DNA of 45,745 nt, from NCBI GenBank assembly GCA_015501075.1, contig JADNYJ010000270.1, forward strand, positions 1 to 45,745, in the 5' to 3' direction. Of this stretch, positions 9,806-22,496 are shown piece by piece. The first letter of the stretch is position 1. Each line of letters starts with the position of its first letter. The notes beneath the pieces are model-generated. The model had not been told where the DNA came from. It ran no database searches and was given only the letters and a program-made list of their open reading frames with translations. The stretch comes from Gymnopilus junonius (Eukaryota > Basidiomycota > Agaricomycetes > Agaricales > Galerinaceae). Made by a program: the position numbers and the translations under genes.

Positions 9806-12272
9806 ATGTCCGTCCACGGCGTGGCGTCCCCCACCACCGCCCCGCTGCTCTTCCGATGCACGTTTTCTTTCCGTCGGTGATTCACGTGGCAAGACGGACA
9901 ACGTCAACAGGCATCCTACGTCTTCCCTCTCACTTCTCTTCCTCTCGGCTTTCGGCTCTTCCTCTATCTTCAAGATCATTTCCAGCAATCGAACGTCGTC
10001 GTCGTCGTCGCCATATCACCCTCGTCGTTTCTGCGGTCATCTTCTACTTTCATTTTTTTTACGTACCTACCTACCTATTACTACGAAACGTAGCCGCTTT
10101 TCTTCTCTTTCTTGATTGTTAGTTCCACTTCCCCCGTCTTTCCTTGTACCCCTGTTCGTCGTCTAGCATACCAATCGTCACGTCAAGCTTCCCCCCGTAC
10201 TTTGACATACAAACGACACTTTTTTTTTGATCCCACTCTCCCCAACCCGATATATACATACATATACAACATACCTCTTTTGTCGACGACGTTCACGTTC
10301 ACGTTCATGATTATCTCCGTGCTCTTCCCTTATCCCTTCTTGTCTCTAAACTCTTTGTCTTTTCTTTCCTTTGTCTTCTCTTCTCTTCTCTTCACGCGTT
10401 CTCTGATGATGTCACCGTTGTTAGGTCAGGTTATCCCATCTCTCTCTTGCCTTGCCTCGCCGTGCGTGATGGTACATGCTGCGGTCTGTCTGTGTTCGAT
10501 TTTCTTTTCTCTCCTCTTCTCTTCTTTTGTGTGATCTTCTTGTCGCTGTCGATGTCGGTGTCGTTGAGTCCTCGGCGTGTCGTCATCGTCATTCCGTGAG
10601 ATCCGGGTTTCTTCCGCAGTCGTCCTGCAAGTAATGCGCGTGGCCGTAAGGACCAATCAATGACGTCTTGCACTCTTCTATGCACTTTCGTTGTGTACCT
10701 ATGCACATACATATGGCTCTCGAGTACATGAGTTATAATTTCCGCGTGGGCGTCTTCGGGTCTTCTTAGCTGCGCTGCGACGGACGCCTTTCCTCAACGA
10801 CCGTCACCAGCCTTCTTTCCCATAGAACACCCAATACCAATACTAAATATGACTGCCACGCCACGGTACTTCTATGACTAGGCAGTGCTACATACCAAGT
10901 AGTAAGAGCGGGTTGCCAATGACAATGACCAAGCTCCCCCGCACTTCATCTTCCCATGACGTCAAATTCTCGTAGTCGATGACGACTGTCCGACGTTACG
11001 CAGTTCTATCACTCTGACTTATTTTCTTTCTAAACAACCCACAGCCTCTCTCTCGGTCTGCGTGTGTGTCTCTCTTTCTCTCTCAAAATTTTTTGCGCTA
11101 AAATTAGGGATGAAGCATATCAAATCCATTCATCCCTCACAGAAAATCGACTTCCGTTACGGTTACTTACTGTTCGTTTAAACATTTAACCTCCGCAGCG
11201 TCCTTTGTCCATATCTCTGGAATCGGGGATATGGTACTTATGTACATAAGACTTGTTTGGCCTGCTCGACGCGCCACCTGGGATTGAATGCCGCCTGTTG
11301 AGCCTGCTAATCTTCAATCAATCGGCCATCACTGCTTGACTGGTTTACACGCCTAGGAGACCAGACATTGATGAGGCTCAACATTTGCTGGTTGATATTT
11401 GATAGTCAAGAACGTCATGGTATTTCGAATTAGAATCCCTGTATATGAGTAATCAATGTTATCCGAATGAGAATTACTACATAGCCTGAAAATATCCTAA
11501 TTCTAAAGTCATGTCGATATAACCGTCCCCGACATACAATAACGTCAAAACGTTCTCAGAGCTCAGTCCCAAGGTAAAGGTCCAATGCATGTTGCACGTA
11601 CGCACAGCTCAGCTCAGCTCAGCATATCACACACGACAATTGCCAACTAGTAAAGAAATTAAGGGAAAGCATGCCGAGACGCCTCTGTGAATACCTAAGG
11701 ATAAGTGAAATTATGGCTCGGCCTAAATGCATTATTACCCTGACGAACCTTCGTCAACGTCCAAACAGGCTGACTCTTATGGATCCCCCGTCTTCAAAGA
11801 TAGTCCTTGATCATCCAGATGTATTCAGCATGGTCAAATATTTTCAATAGGTCGATCCGGCTTGAGATAAATCATTGCCGTGGCTTGAAGTATCAAAGTA
11901 GCCTGGGTGATTGTTTATTACGACGAATCCAATCATATCAACGGTATACATTATTCTGATGACTGTCGACCATCTAGAAGTACTTATAAGATATAAACGG
12001 CGCTTATCTGCCTACTCTAGAATGCCGTTGCCAGAGGAATAAATGGTTCAATATCATCCCCTACTAGTTCTTCTTTTTTTTTCGACTGAGTTTCGCTTTC
12101 TTTTACGCGTTCAGATGATGTCTGTTGTTAGGTTATACCGTTATCCAATCAGCCTCTTTCCCCTCACGGTTCACGATTATTTTGAGTTCTCAAAGTTCTG
12201 TAATGCTGCGAGGACAACAGCTTTCAAATTACAGTCAGCTTACGCCAACGGCCCGCCTTTCACAAAACTATA
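9806..12272. other. Long gap with no recognised gene
   Basis: The first part is the rho1 3' region, pyrimidine-rich with a (CGT)n run at 9994-10010. Further on are CT-rich stretches (10330-10540), TC-rich DNA near 11050-11090 and a short AGCTC tandem repeat (11606-11623). Reading frames here are short and biased in composition, with no supporting splice pattern. I saw no tRNA. Confidence 0.5.
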
Positions 12273-14367
12273 CTAAGGCGTGCTATTGATAAGGTCTAGA
12301 ACTCGAAAAGCGGTCAGTGTGCTAGCTTCGTCACAAATACGTTGCCCCAAAACCCTGAATTCTATCGGAATACCTGCAGCTGTGCTCGTCCTGATCAAGT
12401 GCCCAACACTCCAAATATCAACCTCTGCTCCATGGCCATCTCGAAAAATATCTGGCGAATGATTCCAGCTCGAAAACGTCGGTTGCGCCTTTGTCGGCGG
12501 GCTGGCAGCATGTTCCCAATCTATTAGAAACCATTGTGAGCTGTCGTCGATCCTGCGAATGATGTTCTGCCATCGGATGTCGCGGTGATATAATGGTATT
12601 CCATGAGCGATCTGGCCAAATTTAGGTCAGTTTGGCAAGACGTTGAAAGATATCGCGAACAAAGATCGTACCACGAGAGATTCCGAGATACAAAGAAGAC
12701 ATTGGCGCAATTCTGTCTCTGTTTCCGGAGTTGAAGCGAGTCCTCGAGGGCTAAGGTGCACCGTAGTTCCCTGTGCGTAGATGACCCGATCAGTATGTGG
12801 AACGGACCATCTGGCAAGAATATTGTAGGTTCTCCGGAGGTCTTCAACTCTCTTTTCAGCATCTACATCAGTGTAGCACTTGATGACGACTGTGCTAGTG
12901 AGCTCGATTGTACCATTTAGTCTGTGAGGGTAGACATTAGATATAAAGACTAAGAGCCTGTACCGCAGCCGCCGGATTTGAATCTGAAATTAATTCTACT
13001 CACCTCTCGAACACCTTGAACTCGCCGATGGGATTACGCACAAGTGCAGCCAGTTCACAGAGAAGAGGGGCCATATTCAGAATGCGACGTATGGTGGCGA
13101 TGCGTTGGGTCCTAGAGCGTAAATCAGCGGATACCAAATCATAGATAACAGGCTTGGAATTGCTGGTGTTCGTGGGCGGAGCAATAGCAACCAGTGTCAT
13201 CTTAGAGCCAACGGTGTAGTAGCCTGAAAAATAATTCATCTTGGCTTTATGCAGAGCATACATTGGATTTAAGTAGCTCACCAAAAACGTAAGGGGCATC
13301 ATCATAAATCCAGCGCCCCAATGTATCCACCAGCTCAGTCCTCGGATTCCCAAAATCATCCGTCCCTTTCTCCTCTCCGCGGAAGAGGCACATATCCCGC
13401 AGAAGGAAGCCATAATCCGGACGCAACTTTCGCGTTTCTGCATCGTCCTCGTCGTTACGAAAGCTGCTTCCATCCGGAATCAAAAGTTCAAGGATATGAC
13501 GAATATTGTTGTCCCAGGATGCAATGAAACTTTTGTCGGTCCCTCCTACAGGCGGAGAACGCATGATGGCGGAGTATATACCCACCATGCTGATATCTGC
13601 CTCATCGGAGAGTTTGAATAACATGTTCATATCGCGCTCGGTACACCTGTATTCTGGTTGCGAAGATATCATGATGTCATAAAGAGATTGTGGAGCACGG
13701 ATTTTGTCTGAGCTTGTTAATGGAGCATCGAGCAGTCGCCGGAGCTCATGTACAGACGGAACGCTGCCTTTGAATCGCTTGGACACCCAAGTTTCGAGAG
13801 TATACGTACTTTCGTCTGGTCAAAGGTGAGAACAATTTTACTTAATCTCAATTCACGGACTTGCCTCGAGTTCGTTTCCTTTTACGAGCTGTAGAACCTC
13901 CATGTGGCAATGAGATATATATGTTGCAATCGCAGCCACAGATTACCAGTATATCCTAAACACGAAGAAGTCAGCGGCCTTGTACCCGAGTTAAAAAGAT
14001 GGTGAAATTCATACTCACTGTCATCTGGTAGTACCTGCACGAGTACGCGAATAGAGTATAATTCCTCCTCATTCTCAAAGTGCCCAGAAAGGGAAGGACC
14101 GTTTAGAAGACTGAGATGTTCGTCGCTTCCATCGAATTGAAAAGAATTCAGGATCCCCGAGAGATCTTGATCATCAGGAATAGCGCGTTTCCATAGAACG
14201 AGTTCACCTGCGTCGACCTCACTAAGCCGATTGGGCAACTCTAGTTTAATACTCTTCTTGAGGTCATATACAGACTTGTCGTGGTCGATTTCGATTGTAA
14301 AATTCAAGGCATTCGGGCTATCTTCAAGGCAAAGGAGACACTCTAGTTTCAGTTCTTTGGCCGACAT
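12273..14367 (-). CDS. Crinkler-type protein: ubiquitin-like header, PD-(D/E)xK nuclease-like domain, protein kinase domain
   Basis: Six exons (14367-14019, 13888-13865, 13815-13282, 13223-13004, 12921-12672, 12611-12273) join in frame to 571 residues. I chose the start in MSAKELKLEC; an in-frame ATG also exists upstream. Residues 1-115 match the Crinkler N-terminal domain (LKLECLLCLED, DKSVYDLKKSIK, ELVLWK). A basic KRKR stretch follows. The middle has RPDYGFLL (Asp about 258) and FRGEEK (Glu272, Lys274), the D...ExK pattern of restriction-nuclease folds. The kinase has Lys390 (VVIK), HRD with Asp470, Asn475 and DWE (Asp490) in place of DFG, so the key residues are present. Intron 2 has a GC donor (GCAAGT). 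Crinkler effectors are known from oomycetes, and fungi have related nuclease-kinase forms; whether this one acts outside or inside the cell is unknown. Confidence 0.85.
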
Positions 14368-15399
14368 CAGACAATGTGGTGGTTGAGTGAAAACATGCGT
14401 GATTCCGATCCGTGACATGACGTGAAAACGTGACATGGTATTTTCCCGTATTGGTATTTACTGTCAGCCTATTGACGAGTTTCTACAGATACTCGTAATT
14501 TCTCGCGTCCATGAGCTGTCGAAACGGTACCAATTGGGTCTTGCTACTGAAGGCTCCACTTTACGTACCGTCATCACTCGCCGAGAGAGGCACCAGCGTT
14601 GGCTGAAGTTGAACATCCTTCCCTTCCAAAACTACAGGCAATCGTCCAACTCCCCTGAGAAAAGTCCAACGAGTTCCCAAGTGAGGGCGGCGGCGACGGG
14701 TGCGGCAGATGAGGTGCCATTCACACCGAATGCGACAATGGCGGAAATTTACGCGAAGGAGTATTCATGTAAGAGAAACCGCAGGTGCGACTCAGAGCTT
14801 CAGCCGCTATCGATGGTGGTCGCTCCATGACAGGAGTCTCCCTTGCAGGTTTAGGTACCGTAAAAGTAATCCAAGAAGCTCCGTCAGCGCTGGAAGAAGC
14901 TAGAAGGCAGAAAAATCAGATCGATGCAAATGATGAACATAAATGTCCCCTACTCGCATTCAATCCCAAATCGAAACCATCCCCCTTTTCGCGAACCTAT
15001 ATCCTCCGAAGAACACGTCGACGCACCGCCAGCGATCATCCCATAGAAACTGCTATTTGAAGTTAGCAACGGCATCCTAACCCAGTTCTAATTCTTCCCG
15101 CGTCACTGTGAAGGTACGTCCGTTTAGGCTGTTCCGCTAGAGCTGGAGAGGCCATGATAGGTGTCGAGTTCAACGAAGAGAAAAAGGTCGAGGTGGGACC
15201 TGAGGCGCCTGCAGCCTGGGACCTAAAGCCCAAGTCGGATCTTCATTCATGAGTCGTAATCGTGAAGGAAGGTTCAACCGGTCGACAAAGGCTGATTCCG
15301 ACGTACACTATACAGTAGCCGGGGAGCAACCGCATCTGCACCAGTACATGCTGACGCAGCAGCAGTAGCAACGGGAGTGGCTTGAACTTCAGGTTTCAA
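14368..15399. other. Gap upstream of the Crinkler-type gene
   Basis: Contains the promoter side of the Crinkler-type gene. Plus-strand frames at 14435-14830 and 14785-15060 are open but show no family resemblance or convincing splice sites. I call no gene. Confidence 0.4.
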
Positions 15400-16445
15400 C
15401 AGGTTCGGCTTGAGAAAAGGAGGGGAGAAAAGGGAGTCTGATGACGTAAGCATACCGGAAGTTGGATGATCTCGATTCCTGAGCAGGACGTGGTTGAGAA
15501 TTCACAAGGACAACGCTGGAAGGGCGTAACGGCACGGCTGGGTGAGGATATCTCATGCTCAGCGACGTCATCTCCATTAATATCCCCCTCCTTGTCCTTC
15601 TTCGACTTGGTATCCTTCCCCATGTGCCATCCTGGATGAATTAGCCAGTTAAAGCAACGGCAGCCGTCCTCCACAAAGGAAGGAGCGTAGAGCGTTGTCG
15701 ATTACTGCTGCGTGAGAGATTTACTGAGAACCGCATAGTCACAGGAAAAGATGAAGCGGATAAGTGAGGAGGAGGAGGCGTAGATTCAAATTTCCACATC
15801 CGTAATTGTTGAGAGGCGAAAGGCGTCGATCGTGCATGTGGTTGAATCATAGTGAGCCCTCCAGCGGACTCTTGCTCTTCCAGCCTGTCGAGAGACGCAT
15901 TGGAATCTAGATGCGATAGAAACGTAGGAGTAAAAATGCACTTACGTAATCACAACAGGTTCAACTCTGTGGGTACAGTGGTCGAGAAGTCAAAGGAGCC
16001 ATGTCCTTCCGCATGGCGCTAGGGCTTGATAAGAACATCTCGGGCTCAGACACGTCGTGCGCAGTACAACTCCTCTCACTGTCCCTCTTCGGCTTGGTAA
16101 TCCTTCACCATGGGCCGTACGATAGCGATGACTTGGCTAGTTAAAGTGAAACCAGCCGCCCTTCATACAGGAAGGAACATGATACTTTGCCGACGGCAGT
16201 CGACTGAATGGTGTATTGAGGGCCGAAGCATCAGAAGAGGTTAGGCAGATAGGCGCGGTGACGATTCAAGTGTCCACAATAGTGGCTAGCATTGATAAAC
16301 GAAAGGCGTGGCTCGGACAAGAGTGTGAGAACCCCAGCGGACTGTGGAAGGCATATTAGAATCAGATGTGATAAGATGTAAAAGTAAATGCACCTCATAA
16401 CCCGAAACACTAATTTAATTGTTAAACTGACTCCGTGCACTGACA
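15400..16445. repeat. Old, diverged tandem duplication
   Basis: Two blocks, about 15590-15945 and 16080-16400, share collinear short matches in the same order: CTTCG(A/G)CTTGGTA, AG(C/T)TAAAG...GGAAGGA, GATTCAA(A/G)T(T/G)TCCACA, CGAAAGGCGT, CCAGCGGACT, ATTAGAATC-like and a final AAATGCAC. Similarity is partial throughout, so the duplication is old. Minus-strand frames inside (15396-15850, 16231-16446) do not look like known proteins. It may be a decayed gene or transposon pair. Confidence 0.55.
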
Positions 16446-18211
16446 CCTAGCGAACAAAAAAATATCAAGTAAGCACGCTGTATAATGAGGGAAAAGGGAT
16501 AAATGATTCTGAACAACGACGGAGCGAAATATGCCAAAAAGAGCATAAACAAAGTAAGCCTCACCTACACCACTCGTCAATCTCTGGCCTCCTCAATCGT
16601 GACCATCCCCATTCCATAATCGAGGGAGTTTTACAACGACCCTCACCGCCCTTCAGGCGACAGGAACAGCCCGCGCATGCTATCTTCATCCCGAAAGTCA
16701 TACGTAGTGTGTCGTGGCATTGAAATCAGAACCAGTGAGGTCGCGTTAGCATCCGCACTTGCAGGAGGAAGAGCAGTAGCAGCAGTGACGAAAAAATAGC
16801 ACTGAGTCCCGACAAAAGGACTGAGGTAGGATAGAGAGAGGAAAGGGAAAGAACCGGCAATACTTTGGGGAGCTGAAGGCAGAGGCTGCTGACGTAATCA
16901 CGACAGAATTCAATGCTGAGCACACCGTGGTCGAAAGTTGACGGTATGCTGCCGGGTTTCTAGTGTTCGCGGATGGTGGCGCAGGGTTAGATGGCGCCTC
17001 CGTCTCAGTGTCCGTTTCTATCCGTCTCCTTATTCCTGTCTCTGTCCCCGTCTTTCTTCCGTTCGGTATCCACCTCTATGGTCCTACAAGATGTTCTTCC
17101 AAAGGCATTTCGAGGTCGGAATTCGTTAGACGGAGGTGTTGAAGCAACGATAACGCGAGGCGTAAGCGTAGTCTCAAGCTTTCATCGCCATAGTTGGGTA
17201 GTTGGGGGCCATCGAGCGAGATGTCTCTCTATCGCATTCGTTTTCCTTCAGCAGATTATCGACTGTCCGATCTGCTAAAGACGTGTTAGAGTCAACTATA
17301 ATGACTGACGAGAACAAACTCACCCTTCAATTCAATCCGAAGATGTGCGAAGAAGCAAAACAGAGGATGCATAAGCATTTGTCGACATTCCGTAATAATT
17401 ACAACGGGAAGCAGGTGTTGCTGTAAAACATAATGAGTAGATAGTTCAGTGTTCACATAGAGCCGCACAGCAGCGTACTCACAGATGCCGGAAACACTTG
17501 ATTTTAGGTACGGCGAGAAAACCGTTCGAACATGTCCGATTTCGAAAGGAACTGGCCAATTTGGATCTAAAAAGGGTTTTAGTGCTAATAATTGCGACCG
17601 CACATTTTTAACCAACTTTTTAACACCCTTGATAAGGATTTGAAGGTTAAGAAGACCCAAAAGGCAGCGCAGTGGTGGAAGAGAGAGTTGGGTAGGGCAT
17701 AGAAAGTGACGGAGTCACGGGAGTTGTGTCACTCCGACTCACTATCGTTGAATAAACAAGCGGGTGATGAGGGAGGTAGGCGACCAAGAAAGAAAAGTTC
17801 GAAGGCGAACAACATCGATGACGTTGGGGTAGGAAAGAGATGCGTTAACTTTGATGGGTCAGAAATTCACCGAGCAGTGCAGGCAATCGCCGAATTTGCC
17901 CTCCGTCACGGATACTGATTTGCAGATAAATGCCGATTGACTCAGAGTCGGTTTTCACTGGGCATGAAATCTTCCTGCAAGTTTTCCGCTGCTCCTCTTA
18001 TCCATATTTATACCACTCCGTGGGTCTTATATGCTTATTTTTGGAACATCACTCCCCCATGACAATTACGCAATATAGAAATAATTTAGTTTCAACTTGC
18101 GGGGGAAGTTACGCGGAAGAAATTGATCGTTCAAATGATAGAGTAAGTGCAATACCTGTATAGCTATCTAACATAGTAATACAAATCAAAATCTCAGTAA
18201 CCCACGTCTAC
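16446..18211. other. Gap with one possible minus-strand gene end
   Basis: Mostly unassigned. On the minus strand, a frame from 17660 reads to a GTGAGT donor at about 17482. A TTTTACAG acceptor near 17428 follows, and the next exon stops near 17330. The peptide (KPFLDPNWPVPFEIGHV region) is not recognised. The plus-strand frame 17706-17918 is open but uninformative. I give the minus-strand segment low weight. Confidence 0.25.
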
Positions 18212-18264
18212 CTACCCTTCAATGTGAGAGCCGGAAGGACAAACGTCCCCGATAAAATGCCCAA

Positions 18265-19731
18265 TTACAATCCACTCCTCCCAAAACAGCAATGCGTCCC
18301 ACAAATACTGCAACACGGCAAGAAAAACAACTTACATCTAGCCAACCCAAGCCTATCCGCCTTACCCTGAAGAACTCTCTGTTCATCAGGAGGAACCCAC
18401 GGCACCATAAAATAAAGCGCCGTGATCCTTGACTTCCCAGAACCCTCTGCAGAGTCTTCAACTGCATTACGCGTCCGCACCATATTAAAAACATTATCCG
18501 GGTCCCTCTCCGCCGCCACCTCTATAAAATCCAACCGAGGAAGTAAAACACCCATCGCGATGTCGACTAACACTGGCAAAGCAACATTAATAACAGGTGG
18601 GAGCCAAAGCGCCTTGAGATTCGGGAGCGTCCTCAACAATGCCTCCAGCTCAAAATGGGATGAGGGTACACGATCTGACCCGCGGAGTACCTGTGCAGAG
18701 TAAACCGGCAGGTCGGTGAGGAATAGCGTTTCAAGTGTGTGGCTGGCGGGAGCGAGCAAGTGGGTTAAGAGCGGAATATCCCATTGAAATGGGAAATTGA
18801 CGTTAGCGTATTCGAGCCAGAGGTTTTTCAGGATAGGAAGGTGGAAATGGAGGAGAAAAACTAGATCGTTGCAGGTATCTTTCAGACGTAGGTGAAGGTT
18901 GATGAGCGAACGCATAATAACCACGGGTTGGATATGTGGTGGGTGTGGGAGAGTCAAGGGAGTAGCGAAAACGACGTGGAAGGAACCGTCAATGAGGGAA
19001 TCACAGGAAAGCTGCATGATGATTAGGAAGGACGCTTGTGAAATGACCGTATCCCCCATATCCACTAGTGTCATAGATCGCCAGGGTAACTTTAATCCTT
19101 GAGGATGGAAGCCGTTCCTTAGATGACAGGATTTGCTAGGAGGAAATCGACGTGCTCCGACACTTGTAAACGTGACACACGCACGAACGCCAAAGGTAGA
19201 GGGCGAGTCCAAGAAACCAAGAAAGGTTATATCGACGTCTTCTATACCCTCAAACGCTGCTTCCGGTAACTGCGCAAGGAATTCGGAAAGATCACGCCCA
19301 GAGAAAATTCCGTCAAGGAAATGAAGTCTCATGACATTGGGTAGAACAAACTCGTTCAAAATGTCGATCCTCCCCGCGCCGTATAAGAAATCATTGAAGG
19401 ATACGTTGGTTACATTTCTCATATTCAGATCGGCGACAAAGTGAAAGGATAGTTTATTCGACCCGCTCCACCGGATCAAGTAGCGCAAGGCGTTATTTTG
19501 TCGGTCGGTGTCATCGACGGCTCGGGGCAAGAAAATGAAGCGCTCCAAACGGGAGAGATCCAAGAAGGGTAATCCTACAAGGTCTCCAAAGATACGGCCA
19601 ATGATAAGTTCCACATCGTCTGCTGATAGCGGGAAAATAATCGAGTTGGATAGGAGGGATCGGCGTAATGAAGGAATGGGAGCGTTAGGTTGAAGGAGTG
19701 GGCGAATCAAGTTATCGTGAGGAGCGGACAT
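18265..19731 (-). CDS. Leucine-rich F-box-like protein, hypothetical
   Basis: One long open frame of 488 codons starts at ATG 19731 (MSAPHDNLIRPLLQ). The protein alternates hydrophobic Leu/Phe blocks with short polar turns (LPNLKALWLPP, LPILKNLWLEYANV, HTLETLFLTDLP), as in the leucine-rich region of the large F-box protein families of mushrooms. No clear F-box is seen at the N terminus. A GTAAGT at 18335 suggests an intron close to the 3' end. Skipping to TTGCAG (18308) would give an intron of only 28 nt and a tail ending near 18219, so the exact C terminus is uncertain. In such families these proteins are substrate receptors of SCF ubiquitin ligases; that role is not shown here. Confidence 0.7.
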   Translation of the reverse strand: MSAPHDNLIRPLLQPNAPIPSLRRSLLSNSIIFPLSADDVELIIGRIFGDLVGLPFLDLSRLERFIFLPRAVDDTDRQNNALRYLIRWSGSNKLSFHFVADLNMRNVTNVSFNDFLYGAGRIDILNEFVLPNVMRLHFLDGIFSGRDLSEFLAQLPEAAFEGIEDVDITFLGFLDSPSTFGVRACVTFTSVGARRFPPSKSCHLRNGFHPQGLKLPWRSMTLVDMGDTVISQASFLIIMQLSCDSLIDGSFHVVFATPLTLPHPPHIQPVVIMRSLINLHLRLKDTCNDLVFLLHFHLPILKNLWLEYANVNFPFQWDIPLLTHLLAPASHTLETLFLTDLPVYSAQVLRGSDRVPSSHFELEALLRTLPNLKALWLPPVINVALPVLVDIAMGVLLPRLDFIEVAAERDPDNVFNMVRTRNAVEDSAEGSGKSRITALYFMVPWVPPDEQRVLQGKADRLGLARCKLFFLPCCSICGTHCCFGRSGL

Positions 19732-22496
19732 TGTTCTATATCATTCAAGGAAGAATGTCAGTTGCTTAAAATGCTGATGTATAGTTCCAACCGACCTGAC
19801 GTAAGTGAATATTGGATGTGATGGAGTTCTGCACAGCTCAAAAGTGGGGAAAAAGAGTGAATAAGTAACAGACACGACGCCGCTCTATTTGAAGAGTGCG
19901 TTTACGTCGAGGCCCTGGTCAACGCACCCGACCGCTTGAACAAAACGACCAACGACCCGCTTCAGACCGCGTTCATGAGTAACTTCGTCGCATTACGAAC
20001 CCGATATAGAGATGTGAGGAGGGACAATACCGTGAATTTACCTCGATGCGCGCCCGGTGACCTTCACGAGATTAAATTTGCAGACAGGAACTAGTAATCA
20101 TCTCCACAGCAAAGACCTGATAACGAACACGATGCCGCCTAAAGACAAAAACAGCACAGCGAAAAGTCGATGATCATACATCATTCAAGCAAGTCCGATT
20201 CCAAAATGCCCGATATATATAAGACTGCCGATTCCAAAGATGCCCGATTTAACAGATGTACATAATCGCCGTTCGCAGGTGACCCAAAGGCACGTCTTCC
20301 TGCTGGTATCGAAATCTAAAAAGGGTTTCTAACAGTGTCCCGATATGAATTTTGATAAAACGATATGACGTACTCGGAGCTATTCACAGAATGACAGAAT
20401 GACAGAATGACAAACATCAAATACCGCGTCCTTCTTGTTGTACCTCGAGCAACGAAGGGACTGATTATTGTAAAGAGCTGTGATTGAAAGTCGCCTTTGG
20501 CGAAGGCAAAAAATGCATGGGGGTTGAGCCTTTGGAGCATCTCTCCTGCTGGTTGCTGCATAGGTCGAGTGATATGCGACCCTGAAGAGAAGCGCGGAGA
20601 AAGCCAGGAAATATGACTAAAGTTGCAAAGAAAAGGTTCAACTCGCCCGAACAAGGGGAAGGAAATACATACAAAGATAGGTGTCGAAACAGTAGCGAGG
20701 GTGTCAGAGATTGCGATTATGCTAGATGCCTACTAGTAAAGGTTAGAATTCTTATCTGCGGTGCACAGAATCGAGCATCGTTATGGGTCACCTTTGTAAG
20801 TTCCAAGCGCAATTAAAATGAGCGGCGACAAACATTCCTAAGTCAGAGAGATAGCCATGTTCACGTAAAAGGGCGAGACCGCCCCAATGACAGGCCCGAT
20901 TAACGTGAAGAGACTCCGTGGGGATCTCAGATGTAAAGGCAGCATCTGAAAACGGGGAGATATGCCACCCTTGTACAAGTTACGTGATGAAGGTCGTCCT
21001 CAAGACTGACAATTTGAGGAAAATGATATAGAATGAGAGGTGGAAAGAGGGAGATCGGAAAAGAAAGAGGGACGTCCGAAGATGCCGAATAGATCAAAGC
21101 CACAAGCAAACAAGTATTAACAGTGGCCTCAAGGCCTAGGCGAGGCTCCAACTCTCTTTCTTCAACGCCCCCCATACTTTCCTCTTCTCGAAAGTATCTG
21201 CCTGAAATCATTTTTCAGCACGCTCGAAAGAAATGTAACTCGATTCACCGACCTCTTTTCACGCCCTTGTCGCGGAAATTATTTGGTGAGCAGATGTGAT
21301 CGTGTCCAGTCCCTCTTGCGTCATCTTTTCAACCTGCAGGACGGATCATGATCTTTGGTGTGGTTTTTTGAACTTCTTATAGGGCATCATTTATTGGCTT
21401 TGACTTGGTACATGGTCTTGGAATGCCCATGGTATTTCCGTTATTGCTCCCTGATGCCTAGTTAGACGTGCCGTATCTAACTAACGCCTTCCATTCAAGC
21501 AGCACCAGAGACTATTCTCAAGAAAACCTTGATATTAGCAGTGTTGATTTCGCCTCCCACGTTCTCAGCTGCTCTGAGAGTGATAGTTGTCGCACCTGGA
21601 ACACGACAAGAAGACGGCGTTGATAGGAAAAGAGCAGGTCAATTTGACATGGTAATTATTGAACTGCGGGCAGGAGAATTTTCTTGTGGGACTGTCGATA
21701 TGGGTCTTCTGACTTCTTCATTGGTTAGTAGATCGTGTACCACTTCAATATAGTTCCCTGAATTTCGTCTCATTAGTTGACACGTAGACGCTACCATTGC
21801 CTACCTCTTTCGACACCCTTCACGATGGGTGAGTATTTCGATCTCTTACCATCTCAAAGCAAGCATCCAATTCTATTTTTCTGAAGGCCCGTCAGGTATA
21901 TGCTTCGTCCCTGGAATTTAATGCCTGCTGCTGCCTGACGAGCATGAAATGATGCGATTTTAGTCTCCTCTTCGCCGCCGCCTTTATCTTTATAACTTAT
22001 CAGCCTCATCTTGAAGGAACGGATGGTATACGATGGTTCTTTGGGGCCTAGAGATTACTGCCAATGTTGTCTATTATTTGCGGCCTTCAGCGCGTCGCGT
22101 TGAGGTTCTGATACGGAATTTGCTCTGCGGTTGCAGTTAAGCCTCCGAACAGTTGAATCTGCCGTTCTGTCCTCGCGCAATCTGTGTTTTCTTTTACAAT
22201 TACTGTCCTCTTTTACGATTGCTCTCTTCTTTACCCTTTCATGCGCCAATTATTAACATGGCCATTATCTAACAGCGCTCAAATATAATTTATATCTTGG
22301 TGAGGTGATGAGTTGGAGTGGCATATAACATAAAGCATATGTATTTACAAGTACAAGTTCATGGTTGTTAGGGTCGTTAAGAGTCGTATGTACGCAGAAT
22401 AGCAAGACTACCTGCTTGTTCATAAATAAGTCTTTAGCAAATAAGGAACCAGCACCGCGCGCGACGCCATCACAACAAATCTCCAAAATCTACCCC
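19732..22496. other. Long gap with no recognised gene
   Basis: I found no gene with a plausible splice pattern or known motif. A short tandem repeat AGAATGAC x3 lies at about 20388-20412. Open frames such as 20927-21211 (minus), 21529-21753 (plus) and 22055-22249 (minus) have no visible similarity to known proteins. Confidence 0.45.

Noticed and set aside
18308..18335. Possible 28-nt mini-intron (GTAAGT...TTGCAG) at the 3' end of the F-box-like gene
   Set aside because: Shorter than introns elsewhere in the window, and the gene can also end by reading through; not claimed.
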